47,015 bases of DNA from Candidatus Olsenella pullistercoris (lineage in GTDB: Bacteria; Actinomycetota; Coriobacteriia; Coriobacteriales; Atopobiaceae). A program made the translations under genes and the position numbers. This document shows, piece after piece, positions 6,990 to 15,896 of this stretch (within the stretch, counting starts at the first letter, position 1; every line of letters starts with the position of its first letter). The stretch is from assembly GCA_019116525.1 (NCBI GenBank), contig DXBM01000062.1, forward strand, positions 1 to 47,015, given 5' to 3'. The notes beneath the pieces are model-generated. The model was not told the origin of the DNA and ran no database searches. It saw nothing but the letters and a program-made list of their open reading frames with translations.

Positions 6990-9229
6990 TGAACGACTTG
7001 CTACGTCTCAAGGGTAGCTTCGAGAGCGCACCTTCATCTGCATCTGGCGGCCGCCCCTCGATTCCCAAGGGGCAGGTCGTTACGTTGGAACATATCATGT
7101 CCCTCGTAAACGATATAAGTTCTGTAATCGCATTTTGGGATGAGGTTGCAATCGATGTCCGACCACTTGTTTGTGTGTACTACGATCGCGTTATCGCCAA
7201 GAGTAATCGGGTGAAGAGGTTGCTCGGTAGCAGTGACGGTAAAGCAAGCGAGCGTATTGTTGGTGCAAAATACGATATTGCAACAAATCTTAAACGCAGG
7301 CATGTAATTACATATTGCGTAGAGCTGGCTGAACTGCGAGGGACAGAAAGGCTACTGAGTGAGTGTGCAGCCATAATTAAGAGTTCTTTTGGTTGCAAGC
7401 TTACAGATGAAGACCTTAATTCTGTGAGCCAGAACGGACTTCCGGGGTACTCTGGTCCTCTGTGCAAATCGACCTTCGCTCAAGCAATCAAAGACTCCTT
7501 TTACGCGCAGAGATTTGGGATTCCTGAAAACATTGAAGGTGATAGCCCAGATTTGGCTTTTGTAACGCTTTATGCGACGGGTCGCGATACATACGAGCTG
7601 TTGCGCGAAGTGGGCATCGATGACTTGGTGAAAAGCCGTGTGCTCGGCACCAGCGTCCTCCTGACGCGAGAACAATTCATTAAGTTGAGACTTCGTGCGC
7701 CATATCTGGTTGCAATGGAGCTTGATGATGCCAGTGACTGGGTTGGTGAGGACTTTGGTGCTACTGACGGTGTCTTTCCCGACATACCCAGTCCATCAAA
7801 TGAACCCGTCATTGGAGTGATTGACACGCCTTTCGATGAGCGTGTCTATTTTGCCGATTGGGTTGAGTATGAGTCACGACTTGATGGAGCAATTCAAGTG
7901 CGCGAAGAAGACCGTGAGCATGGGACATCCGTAAGCTCAATTATTGTGGATGGTCCCGCCCTCAATCGCGACCTCGAGGACGATTGCGGACGATTTCGGG
8001 TAAAGCACTTTGGGGTTGCCACGAAGGCTCGCTGCAGCTCTTTCACCGTGATGCGTCAAATAAAGGAGATAGTGGCTGACAATCCAAACATCAAGGTATG
8101 GAACTTGTCGCTGGGCTCTGAACTAGAGACTCGCATCAATTCAATATCGCCTGAAGCCGATATTCTTGATCGCATTCAGACACAGTATGACGTTGTTTTC
8201 GTCGTGGCGGGGACGAACAGGACCTCTTTATCTCAATCGCGCATCGGAGCACCTGCTGACTCTATCAATGCCATAGTGGTCAATTCTGTGGATAGGGATG
8301 GAACTGCTGCTGAATATGCTCGGAGTGGGCCCGTATTGTCTTTCTTCGGCAAGCCTGACGTTAGCTATTATGGCGGTACCAAGGAACGACCCATAAGGAC
8401 CGCCGCGCCATTTGCACCGGTAACCGCTTCCGGCACATCTTTGGCAGCGCCTTGGATAGCTCGTAAGGTTGCATATTTAATCTATAAGTGTGGATTAACT
8501 CGTGAGATAGCGAAGGCCCTAATAGTAGATTCTGCTATCGGGTGGAAAAATGAACCAGCTGATCCATTGCTGGGCTATGGCATTGTCCCAAAGAGCATAA
8601 AGGATGTGTTGCGTCGCAGGAACGACGAGATTCGTTTTGTGCTGAACGGCGTGGCTTGTAGATACAGTACCTATGCCTATAACATACCCATCCCAATGCG
8701 TGATGGCAAGTTCCCGTACGTTGCGCGCGCGACGCTTTGTTATTTTCCTGGCTGCGACAGAAACCAAGGCGTTGACTATACAAGCACCGAAATGGACCTG
8801 CATTTTGGTCGTCTCTTCGAGACTAGGACCGGCACGAGTGTCAAAGAACTAAATGGAAACGTACAGGGCACTATGGGGGCGCATTTAAATGAAGATGATG
8901 CGCGTACGTTTTTCCGTAAATGGGATAGCGTCAAGCATATTTCTGACAAGTTGACGCAACGTGTTCGACCGCATAAAACTTATATTGAAGGCAGCAATCT
9001 ATGGGGGGTGAAGATACTCACCACCGAAAGAGCCGATCGACCGAACTCGAAGAAACACCTGCCCTTTGGACTTGTTATAACTCTGAGAGAAATCAACGGT
9101 GTAAACCGCATTACCGAATTCAAACAGCAGTGTATGGCACGCAATTGGATTGTGAATGACGTGGACATCGATCAGCTTGTTGATGTCTACGAAGCGGCTG
9201 AAGTAGACATCGACTTTGACGATGAGTAG
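6989..9229 (+). CDS. ietS: Subtilisin-like (S8) serine protease, IetS-like
   Basis: 746 residues with the full S8 catalytic set: Asp279 (GVIDT), His311 (HGTS), oxyanion Asn410 (VAGTN) and nucleophile Ser484 in SGTSLAAP. About 270 N-terminal residues and 250 C-terminal residues flank the protease core. They match no domain I can name and probably contact the ATPase or sense a trigger. No signal peptide is present, so the enzyme is cytoplasmic, which is unusual for subtilases and expected for IetS. Translation is coupled to the ATPase through the TAATG overlap. In the known system both genes are needed for defence; the cleaved target is unknown. All catalytic residues are intact, so the pair looks active. 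Confidence 0.78.
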   Translation: MNDLLRLKGSFESAPSSASGGRPSIPKGQVVTLEHIMSLVNDISSVIAFWDEVAIDVRPLVCVYYDRVIAKSNRVKRLLGSSDGKASERIVGAKYDIATNLKRRHVITYCVELAELRGTERLLSECAAIIKSSFGCKLTDEDLNSVSQNGLPGYSGPLCKSTFAQAIKDSFYAQRFGIPENIEGDSPDLAFVTLYATGRDTYELLREVGIDDLVKSRVLGTSVLLTREQFIKLRLRAPYLVAMELDDASDWVGEDFGATDGVFPDIPSPSNEPVIGVIDTPFDERVYFADWVEYESRLDGAIQVREEDREHGTSVSSIIVDGPALNRDLEDDCGRFRVKHFGVATKARCSSFTVMRQIKEIVADNPNIKVWNLSLGSELETRINSISPEADILDRIQTQYDVVFVVAGTNRTSLSQSRIGAPADSINAIVVNSVDRDGTAAEYARSGPVLSFFGKPDVSYYGGTKERPIRTAAPFAPVTASGTSLAAPWIARKVAYLIYKCGLTREIAKALIVDSAIGWKNEPADPLLGYGIVPKSIKDVLRRRNDEIRFVLNGVACRYSTYAYNIPIPMRDGKFPYVARATLCYFPGCDRNQGVDYTSTEMDLHFGRLFETRTGTSVKELNGNVQGTMGAHLNEDDARTFFRKWDSVKHISDKLTQRVRPHKTYIEGSNLWGVKILTTERADRPNSKKHLPFGLVITLREINGVNRITEFKQQCMARNWIVNDVDIDQLVDVYEAAEVDIDFDDE

Positions 9230-9232
9230 CTG

Positions 9233-9897
9233 TTAATTTGATGCTCTCCCGTCGAAGGCGTAGAGCCACCGGTCGTTCGTGGGCGTGTGCGACACGCGCG
9301 AGGAGACTACGATGCGGTAGCGGTCGTCGAGTGTGATGAGGGCGCGGTCGTGCAGTGCGTTGAGCAAGAGGCCGTTCGACGACATGAGGCGCTCGTTCGG
9401 CATGGCTGCCGCCCACGGCTTGAATGGCTCGCCGTGAGCAGGGTGGGAATGTCGATGCCCGTGAGACAGCAGGTGCCACTGTAGTTGGAAAGAAGCACGC
9501 TGCGGAAGTAGTCCTGGCTGACACGTACGTACCTGCTCAACGCGTTCAAGACCGAGTTGCTGTGACGGATTGGGGCGAGAAGAACCTGAGGCTTCAATCT
9601 CTCCGTTGTAGGAGTTTTGGATTCCGATTTGCTCGAGCCCTCACATCGCCCCAGACATGGTACATCCGCTCTGCGAGATATAAGCTCAGCGTCTGTGTGT
9701 CTATTGTGACGGTATGGGTAAAGCCGCTACCCGACCGGTTGGGGTCGCATGCCATAAGGCTGCCTCTTATGAGGCAGACGGCAGACTGCGAGCGCTCAAT
9801 CTCTTTGACGAGGAGTTGAACCTTCGTATCGCTGTCATTCCAGTTCTTGGGTGGCAGGGGTGGGTGCAGATAGAAGGCGAGCGCCAGGTACCGTCAG
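9233..9897 (-). pseudogene. HNH endonuclease relic, truncated and frameshifted
   Basis: On the minus strand from about 9897 the translation runs RYLALAFYL ... PKNWNDSDTKVQLLVKEIE, then after a frameshift near 9590 RVSQDYFRSVLL ... CCLTGIDIPTLLTASH, and after another near 9425 KPWAAAMPNERLM ... GLLLNALHDRALITLDDRY, ending in TAA at 9233-9235. Concatenated, this is the pattern of the bacterial HNH restriction endonucleases with CxxTG, ASHIxPW and NGLxLNxLHD motifs. The N-terminus is missing because the reading frame meets the end of the IS256-type element at 9900. It is a dead gene with at least two frameshifts. Confidence 0.75.
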
Positions 9898-9899
9898 GA

Positions 9900-11211
9900 T
9901 TCTTGCGCACTTTCAGACAGCCCTATAGGCCCGCCTCCCGGTGCGCCTCCTCCAGCAGCGTCACGTCCAGGTAGCGTCTCGAGCCCCACTCGCTCTCGGC
10001 GACGTACTTGAGCCTCGCGGTCACGAGCATGAGGGCGCTCCTCCCGTCCGGGAAGGTGCCCACCACGCGGGTGCGGCGGCGGATCTCGCGGTTGAGGCGC
10101 TCGATGGCGTTGTTCGTGCGGATCCTCCGCCAGTGCTCGCGGGGGAACCTGGTGTAGGTCAGCGTCTCGGCGAAGCCCTCCCTGACCACCTTGGCGGCCT
10201 CCTTGAGCCTGAGCGACTCCAGCTCCCCGGCGACGGCGAGGGCCTTGGCCTCGGCCGCCTCGCGCGACTCCATGGCGTGGATCGCCTTGAGCATGGCGGC
10301 GACCCTCGGCCTCTTGGACCTCGGGGCCCTGGCCAGCACGTTTCTGTAGAAGTGCACGGCGCACCGCTGGTAGGCGGCCCCCGGGAACACCTCGGCGATT
10401 GAGCCGACCATGCCGGCGGCCTTGTCGCCGGTGAACATCCGCACGCCGCGCAGGCCGCGGGGCCTGGGCCACGACAGGAACTCCCGCCAGCACTCCGAGG
10501 ACTCCGTGAAGCCCTCGGCGGCGCCGATCACCTCGCGGTAGCCGTCGTCGTTGACGCCTATGGCGACCATCACCGACACGTTTTCGTAGCTGCCGCCCCA
10601 GCTCCGCCTGAGGTAGATGCCGTCCACGTAGACGTAGGGTTAGGCGCGCTCGAGCGGGCGGTTGCGCCATCGCTCGACCGCCTTGAACGCCTTCTCGTTG
10701 AGGTTGGAGACCGTCGACGCGGACACGCTTGACCCCCAGAGGGCCTCGGAGACGTCCTCGATGCGCCTGGTGGAGACGCCCGCCAGGTACATCTCGATCA
10801 TGGCCTCCTCGACCGAGGTCTCGCGCCTGCGGTAGCGCTCGATGATAGCGGTGGTGAACCGAACTCCCTTGAGCTTGGGCATCCTGAGCGTGACCTCGCC
10901 GGAGGTGGTGGCGAGCTTCCGGTCGTAGTGCCCGGCCCGGTAGGCCTCCCTCTCCGCGGTCCTCTCGTAGCGCTCGGCGCCCACGAGGTCGCCGGCCTCC
11001 TCCTCAAGCAGGCCGTTGAGCAGCTCCTCGACGGTCTTCCTCACCAGCTCCCTGAGATCGTCCCTCAGGGTCTCCTCGTTCAAAGATACAATGGGCTCGG
11101 GCATGGCCCCTCCCCCAGCATGTTTCTTGTCTAGGCAACTCGAATCATACCGGGGCGGGCCGTGCCCTCCTTCCTATCTGGATGCTATTCCGCTGTCAAA
11201 GTGCGCAAGAA
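9900..11211 (-). mobile_element. IS256-family insertion sequence
   Basis: About 1.31 kb bounded by imperfect inverted repeats: TTCTTGCGCACTTT then GACAG at 9900-9920, and the inverse at 11193-11211, differing by a 2-base insertion. The interior encodes one mutator-type transposase on the minus strand. No flanking 8-9-bp target duplication is visible (CGTCAGGA on one side, ATTGTACG on the other), so the surroundings have rearranged since insertion or one end is recombined. It truncates the HNH gene. Confidence 0.85.
9923..11104 (-). pseudogene. IS256-family (mutator) transposase interrupted by one in-frame TAA
   Basis: A single frame of 393 codons from the ATG at 11102-11104 with a TAA at codon 155 (10640-10642), giving 154- and 234-residue halves in the same frame. 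Normal members are about 390-400 residues. The second half has the DDE-type core: YVDGIYL with the first Asp, the TGDKAAG motif with the second Asp, CAVHFYRN, and the terminal NNAIERLNREIRRRTRV signature. At the interruption the context ERA-stop-PYVYVDG suggests a Tyr codon became TAA. The element is therefore probably inactive unless the stop is suppressed or the base is a sequencing error. Confidence 0.85.
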
Positions 11212-11376
11212 ATTGTACGTTACCCGACGGGCATGGCCGTGAGTGGCGCCTTCTGCGCGGGGCGGGCGGTTTCCGAGCCGTGCGCGCAACGGAGCGGAGG
11301 CGGGTGGGCTGCGGACGACCCTCGACGGGCAGCGGGTGGTGATGGGGTGTGGCCATACAGCCGCCAGCTCTTCTCG
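11212..11376. other. Short gene-free spacer between IS end and hsdR
   Basis: No coding or regulatory feature that I can support. It probably contains the end of the R-M operon transcript but shows no canonical terminator. Confidence 0.3.
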
Positions 11377-14300
11377 CTAGCTCATCGGGTATGTGGACGT
11401 CAGGCTGCGGTACTTCTCGTAAAACGCCTTCAGGGCGTCGAGCACCTTGTGGCGCTTCTCGCCGTATGGGTTGCCCTTGGCAAAGCGAGACACCGGCCGC
11501 ATGATCCTGGAGATGGCAGTCCCCGCCTCGGGCACGGCTCCCGCGACGAATGACTCGCTGACGAGCGCCCTGGTCTCCTCCGGCTTCAGTCGGTTCTCCT
11601 CGACGATGTCGTCGAGATCGCGCTCCATCGAATCAGAGACGTGGCGCCGCCACTCGCGAGCCACGGCCTCGTGTCGCTCCGCCTCCGGCATGGAGACGAT
11701 GTCGACGCGCGCCTCCGCGCCGTCGAACCCAACCGCGCGCAGGAACTCCTCGATGAGCTCGGCCTTGTCGCGCAGCTCCGGCGAGGACGCGACCGCGCTG
11801 CGGATCTTGTCGGCGATCTCCTTGTCCTGCACGTTGTCGCCGTGGCGCTGCTCGACGAGCATGAGGATGTAGTCGATGTTGATCTCTACCTGTCTGACGA
11901 GCTCCATCTCGAAGGTCAGGTCGTCGCCGATGTCGACGAGGTCGGCCTTGCGCTGGCGGCGGTACTTGTCGGCGATGTCGAGGTAGTGGCTCTGGTAGTC
12001 CTGGAGCTCGCGCTCGCCCATGGGGTCGTCTGCGGCGAAGTCGTCGAAGCATGAGAGGATGTTGCGGAGCCTGAGGATCTGTCCGAACGTCTTCACGAGG
12101 TCCTTCTCGGCCTCCTCGCCGAGCAGGTCGAACCCGCCGTCGAGCGGGAAGTCGATCCGCAGGTGCTCGAGAGCCTCGGCGTAGCGCTGGAAGTAGACCT
12201 CGTAGGGCTTGAGCAGCACGATGCCGCCTGCGTCCGGGTCGCCGAAGAGCGCGAGCGCCTCGTCAACGCGCTCGGAGAGGTCGCGGAAGCACACGATGTT
12301 ACCGAACGTCTTCACTGAGTTGAGGATGCGGTTGGTGCGGCTGAACGCCTGGATGAGGCCGTGCATGCGCAGGTTCTTGTCCACCCAGAGGGTGTTGAGC
12401 GTCTTGGCGTCGAAACCCGTGAGGAACATGTCGACCACGATGAGCAGGTCGAGCTCGCGGTTCTTCATGCGCTCGGAGACGTCCTTGTAGTAGTTGTCGA
12501 ACCCCTTTGAGTCGGTGCCGCAGCTCGTGCCGTACATCGCGTTGTAGTCTGCTATGGCGGCGTCGAGGAATTCGCGATCGGCCTTCGGCATGCCGTTCGT
12601 GTCCATCGCCTCCTCGGAGAGCATGCCCTGCCCATCGTCCTCGTCGCCGTTGGCGGCGTAGGTGAAGATGGTCGCGACCTTGAGGTCGAACCCGGGGCGC
12701 TCGGCGAGGAGCTCCTTGATTTGCGCGTAGTAGGCCTTCGCCGAGCCGATGGAGTCGCATGCAAGGATGGAGTTGAAGCCGCGCCGGCGCTGGCCCTTGT
12801 ACTGATAACTTGACCCGTCACGCTTGGTCTTAATGTTGTAGTTGTCGAGAATGTATTCGCTTACCAGGCGGATACGCTTCGGGTTTTGCCACGCCGTATT
12901 GGTGTCGATGCCCTCCACAAGAGCATCAGCACTGCCGTTGCGACGGCGAAAAGTCTTGACGTAGTCGACCTTGAAGGGCAGGACGTTGCCGTGGTCGATG
13001 GCGTTCACCACGGTGTACTTGTGCAGGCAGTCGCCGAACGCCTGCTGCGTGGTCTTGAGGTTGGGGTCGCCGCCCGAGCTCGCGTTGACGGCGAAGATGG
13101 GCGTCCCGGTGAAACCGAACAGCATGTAGTTCTTGAAGGCCTTGGTAATGGCCTTGTGCATCTTGCCGAACTGCGAGCGGTGGCACTCGTCGAAGATGAA
13201 GACGACGTTGCGCGAGAAGACGGGGTGCTTGCGGTCGGCCTTTGAGAGGTAAGACGCGAGCTTCTGGATCGTAGTGACACAAATCCGCTTGTCGGCCGCC
13301 GTAGACTCGAGGTTCCTCACGAGCGCGGCGGTGTTGGAGGAGCCGTTCACCGCGCCAGGCTGGAACTTGTTGTACTCCTTCATGGTCTGGTAGTCGAGGT
13401 CCTTGCGGTCGACGACGAAGAGCACCTTGTCCACACCCGCCATGCGCGAGGCGAGCTGCGCCGCCTTGAAGGATGTGAGCGTCTTGCCCGAGCCGGTGGT
13501 GTGCCAGACGTAGCCGCCCGCAGCGACGGTGCCGAGACGCCGTCTGTCCGAGAGCGCGATGAGGATGCGGTTGAGAATGCGCTCGGTGGCGCAGATCTGG
13601 TACGGCCGCATGACCATGAGCTCGTCGGACACGTTGAGCACGCAGTAGTGCGTGAGCACCATGAGCAGCGTGCCGCGCGAGAGGAACGACGCCGCGAACG
13701 GCACGAGGTCGGTGATGCGGCGGTTGGCGGCGTCCGTCCACCAGCTCGTGAACTGGTAGGACGCACTCGTCCTCTTGCCCCGCTCCGAATGCGTCTTCTT
13801 CCAGCGCGTGGTGTTGGAGTAGTACTTGGTGTCCGTGCCGTTGGAGATCACGAAGATCTGCACGTACTCGAAGAGTCCCGACTCCGACCAGAAGCTCTCG
13901 CGCTGGTAGCGCTCGATCTGGTTGAACGCCTCGCGCAGCGGCACGCCGCGGCGCTTGAGCTCGATGTGCACGAGCGGCAGGCCGTTCACCAGTATGGTGA
14001 CATCGTAGCGGTTCTTGTGCGCGCCCTCGTTGGCCTCGTACTGGTTGAGCACCTGAAGCCGGTTGCGGTGGATGTGGTCGCGGTCGAGGAGCTTGACGTT
14101 GACGAGCGTCCCGTCGTGCATCTGGAAGTCGATGACCGGCGAGCGCTGGATGCGAGCTGCCTTCTCGACGATGCCGTCTGTCGCGTTGGCGATGTGGGTC
14201 GAGAAGAGCGTGTCCCAGTCCTCGTCCGCGAACGCGATGCCGTTCAGCGCCTCGATTTGACTTCGCAGGTTGGAGACGAGGCCCGCCTGGTCCGTGACGT

Positions 14301-14703
14301 CGATGCGCTCGTACCCCTGTGAGACGAGCTGCGCGATGAGACTCCCCTCGAGCTCGGCCTCGGACTGGTATGCAGAGCCCGTTCCGGGCGCGCAGGGCGC
14401 CTTGGCACAGACGGTGGACTCAGGACCCTCGAGCAGGATGGAATACGTCTTCTTGCCGAGAGAAACCCCGACGTCGCCATCGGACGACGGCACCCTCGGC
14501 TCGCTATCGTATTCGATTACAATCGAAGATGCGGTTGGCGAACCATCATATTCGACGGCAACCGAGGAGCCGGACGAGCTGTCATATTCGACAGCAACGT
14601 AATCGACCCTATCTTTACCACCGTACTCAATTGCTTCAAGCGACTGGCTCTCTCCACTGTCGTATTTGATGGATATGCGCTTTGCGGCACCGTCATCGCC
14701 CAT
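11377..14703 (-). CDS. hsdR: Type I restriction enzyme R (helicase-nuclease) subunit
   Basis: 1108 residues, full length. The nuclease domain has Asp234 (RYDVTILV) and Glu248-Leu-Lys250 (HIELKRRG). The SF2 motor has Walker A TTGSGKT at 402-408, DECH at 505-508, FTGTP and a QAFSRTNRIL motif VI. It translocates DNA and cleaves far from the recognition site in an R2M2S complex. Its ATG overlaps the hsdS stop by one base and is preceded by AAGGAGG. The first 68 residues are odd: five degenerate repeats of [IV]-[EK]-Y-[DG]-[SG] about 12-14 residues apart, not typical of HsdR. All key residues are intact, so the enzyme is probably functional. Confidence 0.93.
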   Translation of the reverse strand: MGDDGAAKRISIKYDSGESQSLEAIEYGGKDRVDYVAVEYDSSSGSSVAVEYDGSPTASSIVIEYDSEPRVPSSDGDVGVSLGKKTYSILLEGPESTVCAKAPCAPGTGSAYQSEAELEGSLIAQLVSQGYERIDVTDQAGLVSNLRSQIEALNGIAFADEDWDTLFSTHIANATDGIVEKAARIQRSPVIDFQMHDGTLVNVKLLDRDHIHRNRLQVLNQYEANEGAHKNRYDVTILVNGLPLVHIELKRRGVPLREAFNQIERYQRESFWSESGLFEYVQIFVISNGTDTKYYSNTTRWKKTHSERGKRTSASYQFTSWWTDAANRRITDLVPFAASFLSRGTLLMVLTHYCVLNVSDELMVMRPYQICATERILNRILIALSDRRRLGTVAAGGYVWHTTGSGKTLTSFKAAQLASRMAGVDKVLFVVDRKDLDYQTMKEYNKFQPGAVNGSSNTAALVRNLESTAADKRICVTTIQKLASYLSKADRKHPVFSRNVVFIFDECHRSQFGKMHKAITKAFKNYMLFGFTGTPIFAVNASSGGDPNLKTTQQAFGDCLHKYTVVNAIDHGNVLPFKVDYVKTFRRRNGSADALVEGIDTNTAWQNPKRIRLVSEYILDNYNIKTKRDGSSYQYKGQRRRGFNSILACDSIGSAKAYYAQIKELLAERPGFDLKVATIFTYAANGDEDDGQGMLSEEAMDTNGMPKADREFLDAAIADYNAMYGTSCGTDSKGFDNYYKDVSERMKNRELDLLIVVDMFLTGFDAKTLNTLWVDKNLRMHGLIQAFSRTNRILNSVKTFGNIVCFRDLSERVDEALALFGDPDAGGIVLLKPYEVYFQRYAEALEHLRIDFPLDGGFDLLGEEAEKDLVKTFGQILRLRNILSCFDDFAADDPMGERELQDYQSHYLDIADKYRRQRKADLVDIGDDLTFEMELVRQVEINIDYILMLVEQRHGDNVQDKEIADKIRSAVASSPELRDKAELIEEFLRAVGFDGAEARVDIVSMPEAERHEAVAREWRRHVSDSMERDLDDIVEENRLKPEETRALVSESFVAGAVPEAGTAISRIMRPVSRFAKGNPYGEKRHKVLDALKAFYEKYRSLTSTYPMS

Positions 14704-15896
14704 CAGGCGACCTCCTTACGCGGAAAGTCGAGCAGCTTGTCGCGGTAGTACTCGTATTGCTGGCGGCGAGCCGCGATTTCGGCGGGTAGGCCATCGGCGA
14801 GCGAGGTGGTGAGGGCGTCGAAGCGATCGAGGATGTCGACGACGCGCCGTTGCACCTCGAGAGGTGGAACCTCGACCTTAAGCCGCTTCAAGTCCTTTGC
14901 GTTTACCGCCGGCGTTCCTCCTTCGTTCATCAGAGCAACTATCTCTTTTGACTTGCCTTGCAGCGTATAAAACAGATAACGGTTCATAATCCTATTGTTT
15001 GAAGAGCGTATGCGGTAGCACAGGGGTCCACACCAGAACTTTCCTGCCTGGTAGCCAACATAACCAATTCCACCTTGCCCACGCGATGGCGTGGTCACCG
15101 TATCTCCCTCTGTGTTGTACTCATCCGTGAATCCAGAGTATGTGGTGCCGGCATTTACATAAGGAAAATTACGACCATTATCTACGGTAATACTGCTCGG
15201 CTTTTGGCCAGTATTAATCTTGGCGATATCTCCCAATACAGCGATGGAAACCTCGCCGCCCGCCATTTCTTCGAGGCTTTCGCGCGAGAGCAGGAGGTCG
15301 CGGTAGTGGGCGTATTGCGCCTTCCGCGCCTCCAGCTCCGTCTCCAGCTCCGTCTCCAGCTCCGCGAAGGAGTCTAACACCCGCACGACCTCTCGTTGGA
15401 TATCAAGGGGCGGGAACGGCAACTCAATCTTCGCCATGTTCTCGCCGCTTACACGAAGCACTTTCGTGCCAGTGATGTAGCGCTTCTTCTGCTTCTGGAA
15501 TTGGTCTGAACAAAAAAGATATGCAACGTACTTCGAGTCCTGCTCGTGAGAGAAGATGTAGGCGTCCCCGCTCACGGCACACGGCTCGTCGCCAAGCCAT
15601 GCGACGCATTTGCAGACGTCCTCCTCGTTCTCGCTCGTTGTCGCAATCACAAGGTCGCCGGGCTCAGCCTTTTTACGGCCTGCATAGAGCTCCTTGCTGA
15701 TGAACGACCTTGTCTTTGTAGCAGACAGTCCGTAGCAGGTGTATACCTGACCGTAATGAATGCAGGGCCTACCGCCCTCGACGAAGTCTTTCTTCTGGAT
15801 GCCCGACCCCCGGGTGAAGGATCCGATTTCACCCAGTTTTTTATACTCAACCCCATCAGGGCAGAAATGTCTGAGCAGCTTATCGATTCGTCCCAT
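14703..15896 (-). CDS. hsdS: Type I restriction-modification specificity subunit
   Basis: 397 residues with the usual two half-subunits: TRD1 about 15-165, conserved helix 1 about 170-205, TRD2 about 215-355, and conserved helix 2 to the end. Each TRD ends in the family pattern (LPFPPLDIQREVV and VEVPPLEVQRRVV). The subunit chooses the bipartite DNA target for both methylation and cleavage. The first spacer helix holds a tandem 12-bp repeat encoding ELET-ELET-ELEA (residues 179-190), which would set the distance between the two half-sites. AGGAGAAG precedes the ATG. The gene overlaps the DUF4145 gene by 17 bases and hsdR by one. The TRD regions are AT-richer than the rest, typical of exchanged TRDs. 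Confidence 0.92.
   Translation of the reverse strand: MGRIDKLLRHFCPDGVEYKKLGEIGSFTRGSGIQKKDFVEGGRPCIHYGQVYTCYGLSATKTRSFISKELYAGRKKAEPGDLVIATTSENEEDVCKCVAWLGDEPCAVSGDAYIFSHEQDSKYVAYLFCSDQFQKQKKRYITGTKVLRVSGENMAKIELPFPPLDIQREVVRVLDSFAELETELETELEARKAQYAHYRDLLLSRESLEEMAGGEVSIAVLGDIAKINTGQKPSSITVDNGRNFPYVNAGTTYSGFTDEYNTEGDTVTTPSRGQGGIGYVGYQAGKFWCGPLCYRIRSSNNRIMNRYLFYTLQGKSKEIVALMNEGGTPAVNAKDLKRLKVEVPPLEVQRRVVDILDRFDALTTSLADGLPAEIAARRQQYEYYRDKLLDFPRKEVA
15331..15364 (-). repeat. 12-bp tandem repeat in the hsdS spacer helix
   Basis: The + strand shows TCCAGCTCCGTC twice exactly (15331-15342, 15343-15354) followed by TCCAGCTCCG (15355-15364), about 2.8 copies. It encodes Glu-Leu-Glu-Thr repeats on the minus strand. 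Because the unit is 12 bases, gain or loss keeps the frame while lengthening or shortening the helix by four residues. Confidence 0.85.

Noticed and set aside
10640-10642. In-frame TAA in the IS256 transposase as programmed recoding
   Set aside because: IS256 transposases do not use recoding; no slippery site or stem is seen at the stop. A mutation or base error is simpler.
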